Source: Pseudovibrio sp947494035 (lineage in GTDB: Bacteria > Pseudomonadota > Alphaproteobacteria > Rhizobiales > Stappiaceae). Taken from it: a stretch of DNA of 64,000 nt. Positions 1-8,465 of the stretch are shown here, in pieces. The first letter of the stretch is position 1. Each line of letters begins with the position of its first letter. The notes beneath the pieces were generated by a model. The model worked only from the letters and a program-made list of their open reading frames with translations, ran no database searches and was not told the origin of the DNA. The stretch is from positions 1-64,000 of the forward strand of contig CANLTN010000003.1 in assembly GCA_947494035.1 (NCBI GenBank). The letters run 5' to 3'. The translations under genes were made by a program, and so were the position numbers.

Positions 1-1
1 T

Positions 2-61
2 CTCTTCAACTCCGAGGAATGCTCAAACTTCCTTCAAGCCGCAGGATACGCCTCACATTAA
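2..61 (+). CDS. IS630-family transposase, C-terminal fragment (runs off the left edge)
   Basis: The only open frame entering from the left edge encodes the last 19 residues of a protein, with the pattern EEC-N-FL-AAGY before a TAA stop. That pattern matches the usual C-terminus of IS630-type DDE transposases (ECxNYFxxAGY). The rest of the element lies outside the window, so whether the transposase is intact cannot be judged. With only 19 residues, the family call is tentative. Confidence 0.45.
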   Translation, partial: LFNSEECSNFLQAAGYASH

Positions 62-301
62 AAGCAAACCGCTTTAGGCGTAATATTGCGTGTCTCTGTG
101 TCATTGCTGCGGCTTGCTCAGGCTCCGAGCCGAAGAGTACGCAAGAGCGCCCCTGCCTCCTCCCGCTGAATTAGCAGATGTTTGCTCGGCTCTCTTTTGA
201 CAAATTCATCTTCAATCCAGCCTAGAATCCACCGCGGACCTCCAAAAGCGACCATTTCCGAAGTCACTTCAAAACTCACCCAGCGATACGCGCTGTGTTC
301 C

Positions 302-405
302 TAGAGCATGTTGCGTTCATATGAATTCACGCAGTAAGCTCTAAGCGTTTATTTTCACGCGTATTCCTCTCCGAAAACCGGACCCACTTTTCGGAATACG
401 CTCTA
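302..405. repeat. Rhizobial-type palindromic intergenic repeat
   Basis: A roughly 104-bp unit is bounded by TAGAGC and GCTCTA. Inside are nested inverted repeats: AGAGC...GCTCT for the first half, then GCGTATTCC...GGAATACGC around CCGAAAACCGGACCCACTTTT. The layout matches the short non-coding palindromic elements scattered between genes in Rhizobiales. It contains no believable gene; the minus-strand frame through it has no ribosome binding site and follows the repeat. Confidence 0.6.
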
Positions 406-505
406 ATGCCTGTATTGCTGGCTCCGGATACCGCATCGCGCTGCGCTTGTGCGGCATGACGTCGTTGAGGTTCTTGTTGGTTTGGTTTGGTTGGGCTCGC
501 TTCCC

Positions 506-537
506 GCCGTCATCCCTGACTTGATCAGGGATCCAGC
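506..537. repeat. Short dispersed palindromic repeat
   Basis: The sequence GTCATCCCTGACTTGATCAG followed by GGATCC is an imperfect palindrome (ATCCCTGA...TCAGGGAT) of a kind found in many copies between alphaproteobacterial genes. Its minus-strand translation gives the peptide WIPDQVRDD, a familiar artefact of such repeats. The rest of 62-657 holds no gene I can support. Confidence 0.45.
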
Positions 538-657
538 GCAACCTCCACTAATTGAGTGATACCTTGTTGGCTGAATTGATCATTGCAACAAACACGGGCG
601 CCGCCATGCTCGTCTGTTGCTTGTGTGAAATTCCACTTCCCAGCCAGCCCACGCAAG

Positions 658-690
658 AAAAAAGCCCGAAGGCGATAACCTCCGGGCTTC
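658..690 (-). terminator. Rho-independent terminator of the phosphate transporter gene
   Basis: Read on the minus strand, AAGCCCGGAGG pairs with CCTTCGGGCTT around a short loop and is followed by TTTTTT. It lies just downstream of the transporter stop codon at 717. Confidence 0.85.
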
Positions 691-716
691 TCAACTCTTA
701 TTAGGCTGCTGCGTGT

Positions 717-2255
717 CTACATCACGAAGAGATCTAGCACGAAGTACAGAGCAGCTGACAACAGTGCGGCGGCTGGCACGGTAATGACCCAGGCAGCAAT
801 GATGGTCATGAAGTGTGACCGGCGAACCAGCATACGGCGCTTGTCGTCTTCTTTCACGCGGCTCTGCTTGAAGTTCTCCATGCCGGTGCTTTCTTTCACG
901 AAAGCGATCCGGCGCTTGGACTTCATGGTGTACCACTCACGGAAGAAGCCAACACCAAAGATTGCGCCAACAGCAATGTGCGTGGAGCTCACCGGAAGGC
1001 CCAGCCAACTTGCAAAGATTACGGTGATCGCTGCGGATAAGGACACGCAGTAGGCGCGCATCGGGTTCAGCTTGGTGATCTTCTCGCCAACCATGCGGAT
1101 TAGTTTTGGACCAAACAGCATCAGGCCAAAGGAAATACCAAACGCACCAATCAGCATAACCCACAGAGGAATGGTTACAGCGCTCGCAATGCCGCCTTCC
1201 TGCACGGTATGCACGATCGCAGCAAGTGGGCCAATCGCGTTTGCAACGTCGTTTGCACCATGCGCAAAAGAAAGCAGCGCAGCAGAGAAAATCAAAGGCC
1301 AGCGGAACAGTGTGCGCAGAGACTGGTTCCGGTTCTCCATGCCTTCAGACTGCTTGCGGATCAGTGGGCGGCAGATAGCCAGCGCTGCAATAAACGCAAC
1401 AGCGCCAAGAAGGAGCGCTATCTCGATCTCGATCTTTACGAGCTTCTTCAGGCCCTTCATTGCCAGATAGGTGGCAAATGTACCTGCCATGATCGCTATA
1501 AGCAGTGGCACCCAGCGACGAGCAGCCGCAATCTTATCTTGCTGGTAGATGATGAAGGATTTGATGAAAGCAAGGAAGAGTGCAGCAATAATACCGCCAA
1601 GGACCGGCGAGATAACCCAGCTTGCAGCAATGCCGGACATTGTGCCCCAGCTTACCGAAGCAAAACCGGCAGCAGCGATACCGCCACCCATAACTCCGCC
1701 AACAACAGAGTGTGTGGTGGAAACAGGTGCGCCAATCCAGGTTGCAAGGTTCAGCCAGACCGCTGCGGAAATCAGCGCTGCAAGCATCAGCTTCACAAAG
1801 TCAGTGTAGTCAGCAACCTGTGTTGCATCGATAATGCCCTTGGAGACCGTTGAGACAACGTCACCACCGGCAATCAAAGCGCCAGCACTTTCAAAAACGG
1901 CTGCAAGCAGCAAGGCGCCGCCAATTGTAAGAGCCTTTGAGCCAACAGAAGGGCCCACATTGTTAGCTACATCATTTGCGCCGATATTGATCGCCAGATA
2001 AGCGCCGATACCCGCTGCAGCAACAATGATAATAGCGTTAGGATGGTCGGAGACGTAAAAACCCGCCATCGCCATAGCGAACATTAGAAAAACAAATGCG
2101 ACCGCAGGAGCAATCAATGGGCGTGCCATCGTATTGCCGGCCAGCTCTAGCCTGGAGAACTTATCTAAGTCTTTATCTAGAGTTGGCTTTTTTCTAAGGT
2201 TAGACATGCTGTATACTTTTTTCGCCGCGTCTTCTTCGCGTAGATTTTCATGCAC
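717..2255 (-). CDS. pit: Inorganic phosphate transporter, PiT family
   Basis: This is an inner-membrane low-affinity phosphate permease that co-transports metal phosphate with protons or sodium. The 512-residue frame has about ten hydrophobic segments. It carries both PiT signature repeats: GANDVANNVGPSVGSKALT near residue 93 and HGANDVANAIGP near residue 336. Each is followed by a partner motif (GAPVSTTHSVVGG and GLPVSSTHIAVGA), the internal duplication typical of the family. A start at Met17 (about 2207) is possible because the first 16 residues are charged and non-conserved. It is transcribed alone, with its own terminator. No clear Pho box was found upstream. Confidence 0.93.
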   Translation of the reverse strand: MHENLREEDAAKKVYSMSNLRKKPTLDKDLDKFSRLELAGNTMARPLIAPAVAFVFLMFAMAMAGFYVSDHPNAIIIVAAAGIGAYLAINIGANDVANNVGPSVGSKALTIGGALLLAAVFESAGALIAGGDVVSTVSKGIIDATQVADYTDFVKLMLAALISAAVWLNLATWIGAPVSTTHSVVGGVMGGGIAAAGFASVSWGTMSGIAASWVISPVLGGIIAALFLAFIKSFIIYQQDKIAAARRWVPLLIAIMAGTFATYLAMKGLKKLVKIEIEIALLLGAVAFIAALAICRPLIRKQSEGMENRNQSLRTLFRWPLIFSAALLSFAHGANDVANAIGPLAAIVHTVQEGGIASAVTIPLWVMLIGAFGISFGLMLFGPKLIRMVGEKITKLNPMRAYCVSLSAAITVIFASWLGLPVSSTHIAVGAIFGVGFFREWYTMKSKRRIAFVKESTGMENFKQSRVKEDDKRRMLVRRSHFMTIIAAWVITVPAAALLSAALYFVLDLFVM

Positions 2256-2790
2256 CCGGCTGCAGTCGTAGCACGTGACTAGAAACCGGAGCCTCCCGTT
2301 ATCATAAGAATCGGGGAGGGACGTGCACAGTTAAATGTGGCAGTGCCGCCATCAATTAAGCAGACCCCGGTAAAAAACGCGAGGAACTTCGTGTGTTGAA
2401 GCTATCCTCATACGATAATGTTACCGATGACCGCCCAGTTCGCCGGCAACCTAGTTTTCTCTCTCGTATATTTCAAGTTAAAAATGTCTATAAACTTTGG
2501 TAAAGTAACTAGTCACAGAAATATCACACAATCTTCGCGACTTCTTCATTTAAAATTGCTGCACGTACCTATCGGTAATACTAGAATTAAAACCGCAAAT
2601 ATTGCACTTGCGGGTGCAAATATTGCACATATCGCCGCAATCAGTGCATCTATAGTTATTTTCTAAGAGAAACCGGTATAGCTTTACCAAGCGCATTGAC
2701 ACCAATGGCATAATTGGAGATGAAAAAGAAAAACTGGTATATAGCATTGGAAAACGCGTTTTAGTAATCTGATGCGAAAAGAGAGGTTAC
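2256..2790. other. Divergent intergenic region between pit and the NDUFS4-like gene
   Basis: This 535-bp AT-rich stretch holds no convincing gene: the short frames at 2418-2666 and 2550-2893 lack ribosome sites and have low-complexity translations. It should contain the promoters for both flanking genes. Visible features are an imperfect inverted repeat CCTCCC...GGGGAGG near 2292-2320, and two copies of AAATATTGCAC at about 2597 and 2617. Confidence 0.5.
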
Positions 2791-3096
2791 ATGGTCGCTC
2801 GCATTTACAACCCAGCCAAAACTGCAATGCAGTCCGGAACCCGCAATACAAAAAACTGGGTGCTGGAGTTTGATCCGCAGTCTCCCAAATCAATCGACCC
2901 GCTTATGGGCTACACCTCTTCCGGTGATATGACGCAGCAGGTGCGACTGAAGTTTTCCACCAAGGAAGAAGCTGTGGCCTACGCAGAGCGCAATAACATG
3001 CAATTCCGCGTCGACGAAGAGAGCAAGCGCAAGTACCACCGCGCATCTTATTCAGATAATTTCCGTTTTGACAGATTATCTCCGTGGACACATTAA
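2791..3096 (+). CDS. NADH dehydrogenase accessory subunit, NDUFS4-like (ETC complex I subunit family)
   Basis: This 101-residue protein matches the alphaproteobacterial homologue of mitochondrial NDUFS4, a peripheral accessory subunit of respiratory complex I. Visible family features are the N-terminal ARIY-P-KTAMQSG, then W-LEF, the central LMGYTSSGDM-QQVRLKF, and the A--YA------F block before the C-terminus. AGAGAGG precedes the ATG. It lies directly upstream of tRNA-Arg and is host DNA. This subunit is typical of alphaproteobacteria and mitochondria, which supports the taxonomic placement. Confidence 0.88.
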   Translation: MVARIYNPAKTAMQSGTRNTKNWVLEFDPQSPKSIDPLMGYTSSGDMTQQVRLKFSTKEEAVAYAERNNMQFRVDEESKRKYHRASYSDNFRFDRLSPWTH

Positions 3097-3176
3097 GTTT
3101 CGGCATTGAGATTATTCTCTAATCGCCTTATGAAACATCCCACGCAAGGGGCGAGCTAATCGCCCCGAGCCAAAGC

Positions 3177-3253
3177 GGTCCCTTAGCTCAGCTGGATAGA
3201 GCACCGGCCTTCTAAGCCGACGGTCGCAGGTTCGAATCCTGCAGGGATCGCCA
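3177..3253 (+). tRNA. tRNA-Arg (anticodon TCT)
   Basis: The 77-nt gene folds as a full cloverleaf: acceptor GGTCCCT/AGGGATC, D stem GCTC/GAGC, anticodon loop CTTCTAA (anticodon TCT), T stem GCAGG/CCTGC with loop TTCGAAT, discriminator G and an encoded CCA. Pair 27-43 is a C-A mismatch. Its 3' half is the prophage attachment core. Because the core is identical in both att copies, integration leaves the tRNA intact. Confidence 0.95.
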
Positions 3254-3255
3254 TT
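3205..3255. repeat. attL: prophage attachment core inside tRNA-Arg
   Basis: The 51 bases from the anticodon stem of tRNA-Arg to two bases beyond its CCA are identical to 58274-58324. Looser similarity continues for about 45 bp beyond both copies. The integrase gene ends 73 bp inboard. The short interval between contains two TGTTTTCCA direct repeats (near 3299 and 3311), which may be integrase arm sites. Confidence 0.92.
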
Positions 3256-3327
3256 CTTTTCAATGGGTTAGGGTTAGTCAAGAGGTTTTGTTTTTGACTG
3301 TTTTCCAGAATGTTTTCCAAAAACATT

Positions 3328-4356
3328 CTAACTTTGTTCTCGATCCAGTCTCAATATGACCTTATCGCCAAGGCGCTGTGACATGCTCAGATAGTGGGTT
3401 TCAAGTATCCTTTCCACATCTTTGAGGCTGTGCCCGGATAGAGCTGCGATCTCTGGAACTGATGAGCCAGCTTCTGCCCATGTGGTCACAGCAGTCCCTC
3501 TGAGGTCGTTGTATTGCAAATCTTCAATGCCGACTTTTTTTATGGCCTTGCCCCATGAGGATTGAAAGCCGTCACTTGTCCAGGGCATGCCTCTCGTATT
3601 TGTCAGGGCATGCGTTGATAGCTTGTTGTTGCTGATCTGGTCGCGTTTCAGTGTGTCCAGCATCTCACGCAGCTCATTCGAGATCTTGATGCGCACATTC
3701 TTACCGGTCTTGTTCTGCTTAATTTTGATGTGTGTTTGATCAATGTCTGACCATAGCAGTTGCAATAAATCCGCCTGTCTCTGTCCTGTCTGAGTAGCCA
3801 GCACCATTGCAGCGACAATCCCCTTAGGGGCACGCGCCTTCACGAGGCCAATATCATCCTGCGACCAGACAAAAGACACGCGAGTCCCTTTGTGGAGCTT
3901 CCCGCCGCCGTCGCACGGGTTAACCGTTACAAGTCCATCATCCTTCGCAACGTTGATGATGCGTTTGAGCACTGACCACATGCGGTCTGCTTTACGAGGG
4001 GTATGGGCCTGCTTATCGCGCCATGCTTTGAAAATTCCCCGAGTGCGCCGGTCTGAGAAGGCTGAGGTTGGGAAGTCATCAAAGTCCGTCTCGATCATCT
4101 TAAAGATTGGAACGTAGTCTTTCTTGGAACGAGGCGAGAGGCCTTTGTAAGCTTCAGTGCCTTTGTAATGCGTGAGCAGTGCACCGACAGTGTCCACCTT
4201 CTTTTTCCGCTTAACATCGCGGTGGGCTTCGTTGTAGCTGTCGATGAACTCAGAAGACCCAGGCTCGCCTTTTAGGCGCGGACCGCCAGGCCATGCATAA
4301 TAGTACACATGGCCACGAGATCTTACCTTCTTAATTCCCTTCAGCTTTACGCGCAT
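3328..4356 (-). CDS. int: Phage tyrosine recombinase (integrase)
   Basis: This enzyme inserts and excises the prophage at tRNA-Arg. The C-terminal catalytic domain shows Arg in TQTGQRQADLL, Lys in KQNKTGKN, NDLRGTAVT (Asn where many family members have His in HxxR, a change common in this phage-integrase subgroup), LSGHSLKDVE and the nucleophile Tyr in ETHYLSMSQ. The N-terminal half is an SAM-like core-binding domain. I place the start at 4356 because GGAG lies 8 nt upstream. An in-frame ATG at 4374 has no visible ribosome site. The gene overlaps the excisionase-like gene by 10 bp. It is the last gene of the leftward early operon and lies next to attL. Confidence 0.93.
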   Translation of the reverse strand: MRVKLKGIKKVRSRGHVYYYAWPGGPRLKGEPGSSEFIDSYNEAHRDVKRKKKVDTVGALLTHYKGTEAYKGLSPRSKKDYVPIFKMIETDFDDFPTSAFSDRRTRGIFKAWRDKQAHTPRKADRMWSVLKRIINVAKDDGLVTVNPCDGGGKLHKGTRVSFVWSQDDIGLVKARAPKGIVAAMVLATQTGQRQADLLQLLWSDIDQTHIKIKQNKTGKNVRIKISNELREMLDTLKRDQISNNKLSTHALTNTRGMPWTSDGFQSSWGKAIKKVGIEDLQYNDLRGTAVTTWAEAGSSVPEIAALSGHSLKDVERILETHYLSMSQRLGDKVILRLDREQS

Positions 4357-4589
4357 TCTCTCGTCTCCAGCCATGCATCAAGTGGGTTTTCGTTATCAGC
4401 TTGTTTGGTGTCCAAGCCTGACATTTTATCAATTGCTTTATCAATTGCTGTCTTATCCCATCGCACCGTGTTCGCGGTTTCGGAGCTGAGGGACGGGGGC
4501 ATGATGCCCCGATCTATCCAGCTCTGGAAACCAGAGGGAGACAGCCCACAATACTCAGCGGCTTCAGTCTTGCTAAGTAGCCTTTTCAA
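4347..4589 (-). CDS. Excisionase-like / AlpA-type small helix-turn-helix protein
   Basis: This 80-residue protein begins with KRLLSKTEAAEYCGLSPSGF, the winged-helix DNA-binding start seen in AlpA and Xis-like proteins, followed by WIDRG-MPP and VRWDKTAIDKAID. Its position immediately before the integrase, with overlap, suggests that it directs excision. It ends in Cys-Ala. The family assignment is good; the excisionase role is inferred from context. Confidence 0.75.
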   Translation of the reverse strand: MKRLLSKTEAAEYCGLSPSGFQSWIDRGIMPPSLSSETANTVRWDKTAIDKAIDKMSGLDTKQADNENPLDAWLETRECA

Positions 4590-5013
4590 TATTCTCTCCC
4601 CCTATGTTGAATAGCTTCAGGACTTGCTCAGCGTGGTGTCTCTGACATGCGGCTTTTGCTTCTGCCAGGGGCTCGGCATTTAAGAGCCGTTCCCATGACT
4701 CCCCTTTAGGGTCGTAGATTGCGTTGCAATTGTCGTTAGGGCCGTCCCCACTGATGATGTATCGACCTTTCGTGGCTTGAGAAAAGTACATGCCAAGCCC
4801 CGGCAGGAATGACCATTCCAGCTCTTTCACGTTCTGCTCTATGATCAAGCGCACCGCTTCAGGGTGGGCTAGGTATTCAAGTATTGTTTCCCCTGCAATA
4901 TCTTCCTCAGCTTGCTCACGCGGCCTACTGTCATCATCAATATCAGCAAGCATGTCCCGAAACATATCGAGCACTTTTTTAAAAGCATCTTCCTTCAGTT
5001 TGAGCTGTTCCAT
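4573..5013 (-). CDS. Phage early protein of unknown function (146 aa)
   Basis: I do not recognise this protein. It is acidic and mostly helical, with a charged N-terminal helix (residues 1-45) and a central segment containing LEWSFLPGLGMYFSQA. GAGG lies upstream of the ATG at 5013, and the 3' end overlaps the excisionase-like gene by 17 bp. That supports expression within the leftward early operon. Confidence 0.6.
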   Translation of the reverse strand: MEQLKLKEDAFKKVLDMFRDMLADIDDDSRPREQAEEDIAGETILEYLAHPEAVRLIIEQNVKELEWSFLPGLGMYFSQATKGRYIISGDGPNDNCNAIYDPKGESWERLLNAEPLAEAKAACQRHHAEQVLKLFNIGGENIEKAT

Positions 5014-5082
5014 TACCTCACCCCGCTAAGATATTTGACTTTGCGCTAACGACAGGGAGGTAGGCAGTGATTTCTGGTCCAC

Positions 5083-5340
5083 TCATGCAGCTTCCTTCTT
5101 CATTCCCTTGATGTTGCTGTAATGGCCTTGGGCTTGCTCAAGATTGCGTCGAGCCCGCTTCAGGCGCTGCTCTGCATCTGCCATAAGATCACCATGAGCC
5201 TCTTCCCAAGTGTCGTAAAAAGACATGTGATGGCTATTCTTCATGAAGCGCCGGCCATCGACAAAGACGCACTTGTCAGTTTCTTTCGTGATGGTCACAC
5301 GCTCAATACTGCCCCAGTTTACCTGATATTTAATAGTCAT
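5083..5340 (-). CDS. Phage early protein of unknown function (85 aa)
   Basis: The N-terminal half looks like a small beta domain (VNWGSIERVTITKETDKCVFVDGRR). The C-terminal half is a charged helix likely to form a coiled coil (AEQRLKRARRNLEQAQ). The start overlaps the preceding stop in an ATGA junction, indicating translational coupling. It ends in Glu-Ala-Ala, a C-terminal pattern shared by many early proteins of this phage. Confidence 0.6.
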   Translation of the reverse strand: MTIKYQVNWGSIERVTITKETDKCVFVDGRRFMKNSHHMSFYDTWEEAHGDLMADAEQRLKRARRNLEQAQGHYSNIKGMKKEAA

Positions 5341-5651
5341 CTTGCTGCCTTCTTAGGTGCTTTACGGTTGGCTTCCTCTGCCTTGCGCTCGCTTGCCTTT
5401 ACCTGCTTGTTGTTTTCACACTTCGCGAATGTATAACGGCGATTTGCAGCGCCCGCAGCGCATTCCAGCTCGCTGAAGCGATCATACAGTTCACGATTGT
5501 CTTTGGTGGCCTCAGTTCGTAAGGGTGCTCCAACAGCCAGACTAACATTCGAGTTGTCGATGCCGTGCTCGTTCATGAATGTGCGAAGCGCTTTATCTGC
5601 TTCATAGGCAGCGTCCCAAAGGACCTGTAGGTCTTGTTCTGAATGTTTCAT
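5337..5651 (-). CDS. Phage early protein of unknown function (104 aa)
   Basis: This is a hydrophilic, helical protein with a basic tail rich in Lys and Ala (KASERKAEEANRKAPKKAAR). The basic tail could bind nucleic acid, but nothing else supports a function. Both ends overlap neighbouring genes by 4 bp, so it is translated as part of the leftward early operon. Confidence 0.58.
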   Translation of the reverse strand: MKHSEQDLQVLWDAAYEADKALRTFMNEHGIDNSNVSLAVGAPLRTEATKDNRELYDRFSELECAAGAANRRYTFAKCENNKQVKASERKAEEANRKAPKKAAR

Positions 5652-6043
5652 GCTGCCTTCCTCACTCTTGCTGCTGTAATGATCCGCTTTGCTGCTTCCT
5701 CATCGCCTGAGATTGCGTAAAGGTCTCTTGCAATAGCCAGCGGGTCGATGCCTTGTGCCTTCCAAAATTCAGGTTCTGCCATGCCATGCTGTTCGTCATG
5801 TTTCTCCCGGATCATTGGGACGACCCAGCAGTCGTGTGGTTTTGTCGCCTTGCCGGTCTTCGGCTTTTTGTAAAGCGGGTCGCCATAGCGAATATGGCAA
5901 GGGTCAACGCCATACCTGCCAGTAATGAGACAGGGCAGGGTGCGGATAAACGCCAAGTGGCCCTCATCCTTCATGCGCCGCTGCTCTTTTCCTGAGGGGT
6001 CGCGGCTGAAAGCGGTGTTGGGGCGTACGAAGCGGCAACCCAT
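5648..6043 (-). CDS. DUF968-like HNH-type phage protein
   Basis: The core CLITGRYGVDPCHIRYGD, followed by KPHDCWVVPMIREKHDEQH, matches phage proteins of the DUF968/HNH-like group. In these, Cys and His pairs (CLI, CHI, then H--EQH) form a beta-beta-alpha metal nuclease site. Related phage proteins act in recombination. The gene lies next to a recombination nuclease, which fits. I chose ATG 6043, overlapping the preceding TGA (TGATG); a GTG one codon upstream is possible. It ends in Lys-Ala-Ala. Confidence 0.7.
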   Translation of the reverse strand: MGCRFVRPNTAFSRDPSGKEQRRMKDEGHLAFIRTLPCLITGRYGVDPCHIRYGDPLYKKPKTGKATKPHDCWVVPMIREKHDEQHGMAEPEFWKAQGIDPLAIARDLYAISGDEEAAKRIITAARVRKAA

Positions 6044-7254
6044 CACTTACCTCCTTCCAACTGCGCACAGCGAATGCTCACAGCAGCCTGACAAAGCTCA
6101 ATAAAGGATTGCTCACCAATTGCGCGAATGCTCTTCTGGTGGCCTGTGAGGGCGTTCTTTGCTGCTTTTGAGTTGCTGACCTTGGCAAGGTCTTCCATCA
6201 AGTCTTTGAGAATAGCCTTGGAGTCTTCATCCAATGACTTGCGGTCCTCACTATCTAGCTGGTTCCAGATTCCTGTTGCGCCCTCAGAGAGTGGGTCGTC
6301 GCCAGTCCCCCGCGTTTCCTCTGTTGGCGGGCAAGCAGCTTCTCCCCCTTCAGCTTGTCCGAAATGTGTGTCCTGCCCCTTGGCCTCTCTAAGCTCTTGG
6401 TCCATACCGTTTGTTGCGCTTGATAAGCCTTCCTGCGAGCTTTCAGCCTTGCGGGTGCGTAGAGCCTTCAAAGGGTCTGCTGGCGGCTCAACCGTCTTTG
6501 AGGCAGTGCGTCGCAGCTCTTCTTTAGTCGTCTCGCCGGACTTTAGAGCCTGGAACATACCGCGCAGCGTAGGTATGTCGTTGACTGCAATATCTTCCAG
6601 ACCTTCCTTACCTAAGATCTCGCAAACCTGCTCAGCTGTTAGTCCGTGCATTGCCATCGCCTTCATTGCCCGGTCACGGTTCTCAGCGAGCGTGGTAACG
6701 TCGCCTGCAATTGTGCTCTCGACGGCTTCATAAGCCTTGCGCCAGATCGGTTTCGGAATACCTGCAAGGATGGCGTTACGCTTGGCGATAGAGCAGGCCG
6801 CGTTGCCGGTAACCACAATCATGTCGTCATTGAAGATATTGCCGCCGCGTCCTGAAATGCGTCTGTTGACCGTCGCCGTGGTCATGGTGTTTGTCTCAAG
6901 GTCGTGAAACATGCCTTCCGCTACGATCACCTTTTCCTTCCGGTCGATTTTTATGACGCGAGCGGCAGAGCGGCAGTTGCCGTAGGATTGCAAGAGCGCT
7001 TCAGCAAAGCGGGCTGACGGGCCTTTGATCGGCTTCCCGCCTCGCGGTAGTGCGTACATGCACTCCTCGGCGCTTTCTTCGTCCAGCGTAACCAGAGAGT
7101 GCACATTGCGGGCCACAAGGGCCAACTGGCGGGGGTATGCGCGGGCAGTTGAGATCTGGGTGTCAATTTCTGCTCGCTGTAGTTCGATGGCGAGGGGAGC
7201 GGTTTGTACCTGCGCCAACTCTTTTGCCTCGAATTCGGTTAGTTCGTTTCCCAT
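6043..7254 (-). CDS. Phage early protein, possible recombination partner of the adjacent nuclease (403 aa)
   Basis: I cannot name the family. The first 200 residues look like a compact conserved domain (LPRGGKPIKGPSARFAEALL; ISGRGGNIFNDDMIVVTGNA), and the last 150 are acidic and low-complexity. Its start abuts the stop of a RecE/Cas4-like nuclease gene (TAAATG). In phages, such nuclease genes usually sit beside a single-strand annealing protein, so this is a candidate for that role. I see no recognisable RecT, Erf or Sak signature, so the function is inference only. Confidence 0.6.
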   Translation of the reverse strand: MGNELTEFEAKELAQVQTAPLAIELQRAEIDTQISTARAYPRQLALVARNVHSLVTLDEESAEECMYALPRGGKPIKGPSARFAEALLQSYGNCRSAARVIKIDRKEKVIVAEGMFHDLETNTMTTATVNRRISGRGGNIFNDDMIVVTGNAACSIAKRNAILAGIPKPIWRKAYEAVESTIAGDVTTLAENRDRAMKAMAMHGLTAEQVCEILGKEGLEDIAVNDIPTLRGMFQALKSGETTKEELRRTASKTVEPPADPLKALRTRKAESSQEGLSSATNGMDQELREAKGQDTHFGQAEGGEAACPPTEETRGTGDDPLSEGATGIWNQLDSEDRKSLDEDSKAILKDLMEDLAKVSNSKAAKNALTGHQKSIRAIGEQSFIELCQAAVSIRCAQLEGGK

Positions 7255-8277
7255 TTATGCTGCCTCTCTGCTTTCGATCATGTGATATTGCGGCGGAGCT
7301 AAAAGCTTCCTTTCAATCCAGCCGGGCATGCCGAGCGGGTTGTCTTCGCTGTTGTAAGGTTCCGCATTAAGTGCCTTCGGTCCGCTTGCAGAAGCGGGCC
7401 ATTTCCCCACCTCAAGGCATCGGGCGAAGTTATCTATGCCGCCGCGCATGACCTCTAGCCCCCGGTCCATAACGTCAGGGCCTATGGTAATAATTGCCAC
7501 GCTATGAGGCTTCTTTGTTTCAACGAATACGAAGACGAATTGCTCCAGATCGCCACCTGTGACTTGGCGCACGCCCTCGCGCACAAAGGCGGCTTGTGAC
7601 CAGTAGCCAAACTCCCAGAAGCTCCTTACGTCCTTCTTGATATCTGCTGTTGTTTTTAGGTCTGATGCAGTCCCGCTCTGCGAGCTAAGCGCAGTTGTCA
7701 GGAGCAGGTCCGGGCGAGACTTGAGCCATAGGCCGGTCTTTTCATCCCTCCAGATGATTGAGCGCTCTGCTAACCCATCCAGCAGGCCAAGCTCCGTCAC
7801 GTCCACTGAATTCAGTAGCCCTGAGTCTGGGCAGTCCTTTTGCCAAGGGAGTTTGCCCGCACAACCGATGATCTTTTCTGCCTGGGTCTGGGTCAGGACT
7901 TTGCGTCCTGACTCTTCCATCATCGTTTTCCAGTCCTTGCAGAAGTTAGCGCTACCATTCCACTTGGCTATACCCTTGCTTCCAACGTAGGTTTCCGGGG
8001 TGATTGCGTAGCTTTTGCCGAATGGCTCATCTCCCAACACAAGGGCATGGGTTGCTGAGCCGATGAGGTAGGACTCCTTTTCCTCACGCTCCTCGGCTTT
8101 AGGGTTGAGCGGTGATGTCCTCCAAACCTCAGCAGCTGCCTCAAACTGCATTGTGCGGGTGACGGAGCTGGACACGCTGGGACCTGTGCAGATATCGCCA
8201 TGATATTGCTCAAGCGCTATTCCGCCGTAGATGCCAGGCGCGCATATCTTCGAGCCATCCCAAATCACCTCCTGCAT
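7255..8277 (-). CDS. PD-(D/E)XK exonuclease-like protein (DUF3799 / RecE-Cas4 type)
   Basis: This 340-residue protein shows the RecE/Cas4-type nuclease plan. An N-terminal helix region contains SYLIGSATHALVL. Then come Asp in KSRPDLLL, the DLK core in SDLKTTADI, and a following YWSQAAFVREGV helix with the Q-xxx motif. It probably degrades DNA ends to prepare substrates for phage recombination, together with the 403-aa neighbour. Start and stop overlap the flanking genes (TAATG and TAAATG), so the three genes are coupled. It ends in Glu-Ala-Ala. Confidence 0.8.
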   Translation of the reverse strand: MQEVIWDGSKICAPGIYGGIALEQYHGDICTGPSVSSSVTRTMQFEAAAEVWRTSPLNPKAEEREEKESYLIGSATHALVLGDEPFGKSYAITPETYVGSKGIAKWNGSANFCKDWKTMMEESGRKVLTQTQAEKIIGCAGKLPWQKDCPDSGLLNSVDVTELGLLDGLAERSIIWRDEKTGLWLKSRPDLLLTTALSSQSGTASDLKTTADIKKDVRSFWEFGYWSQAAFVREGVRQVTGGDLEQFVFVFVETKKPHSVAIITIGPDVMDRGLEVMRGGIDNFARCLEVGKWPASASGPKALNAEPYNSEDNPLGMPGWIERKLLAPPQYHMIESREAA

Positions 8278-8465
8278 TAAGCTGCTTCCTTCTTTTCAAA
8301 ACTGTCTGCCTTTGCCTGCCATTTCTTGGCGAGGCGTTCATATCTCTTCGCAAAGCTCAGCGAGCCGGGGCTCTTGGTCCGCTCGTACATTTCACGGTGA
8401 GAGAGGCTCATGTCGCGGTACTTCTGAGCCCACCGCAGGCAATCACCTTGAGACATTTCTTGCAT
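8277..8465 (-). CDS. Small phage early protein of unknown function (62 aa)
   Basis: This charged, helical 62-residue protein has a strong AGGAGGGA ribosome site upstream of the ATG. It opens the recombination gene block and overlaps the nuclease start. It contains many Lys and Arg residues and ends in Lys-Glu-Ala-Ala. I do not recognise a family. Confidence 0.65.
   Translation of the reverse strand: MQEMSQGDCLRWAQKYRDMSLSHREMYERTKSPGSLSFAKRYERLAKKWQAKADSFEKKEAA

Noticed and set aside
341..541. Minus-strand frame of 66 codons at the left edge
   Set aside because: It runs through two intergenic palindromic repeats and translates one of them (WIPDQVRDD), a repeat artefact.
1209..1853. Plus-strand frame of 214 codons opposite pit
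   Set aside because: Shadow of the transporter gene; Cys/Asn/Arg-rich translation without family features.
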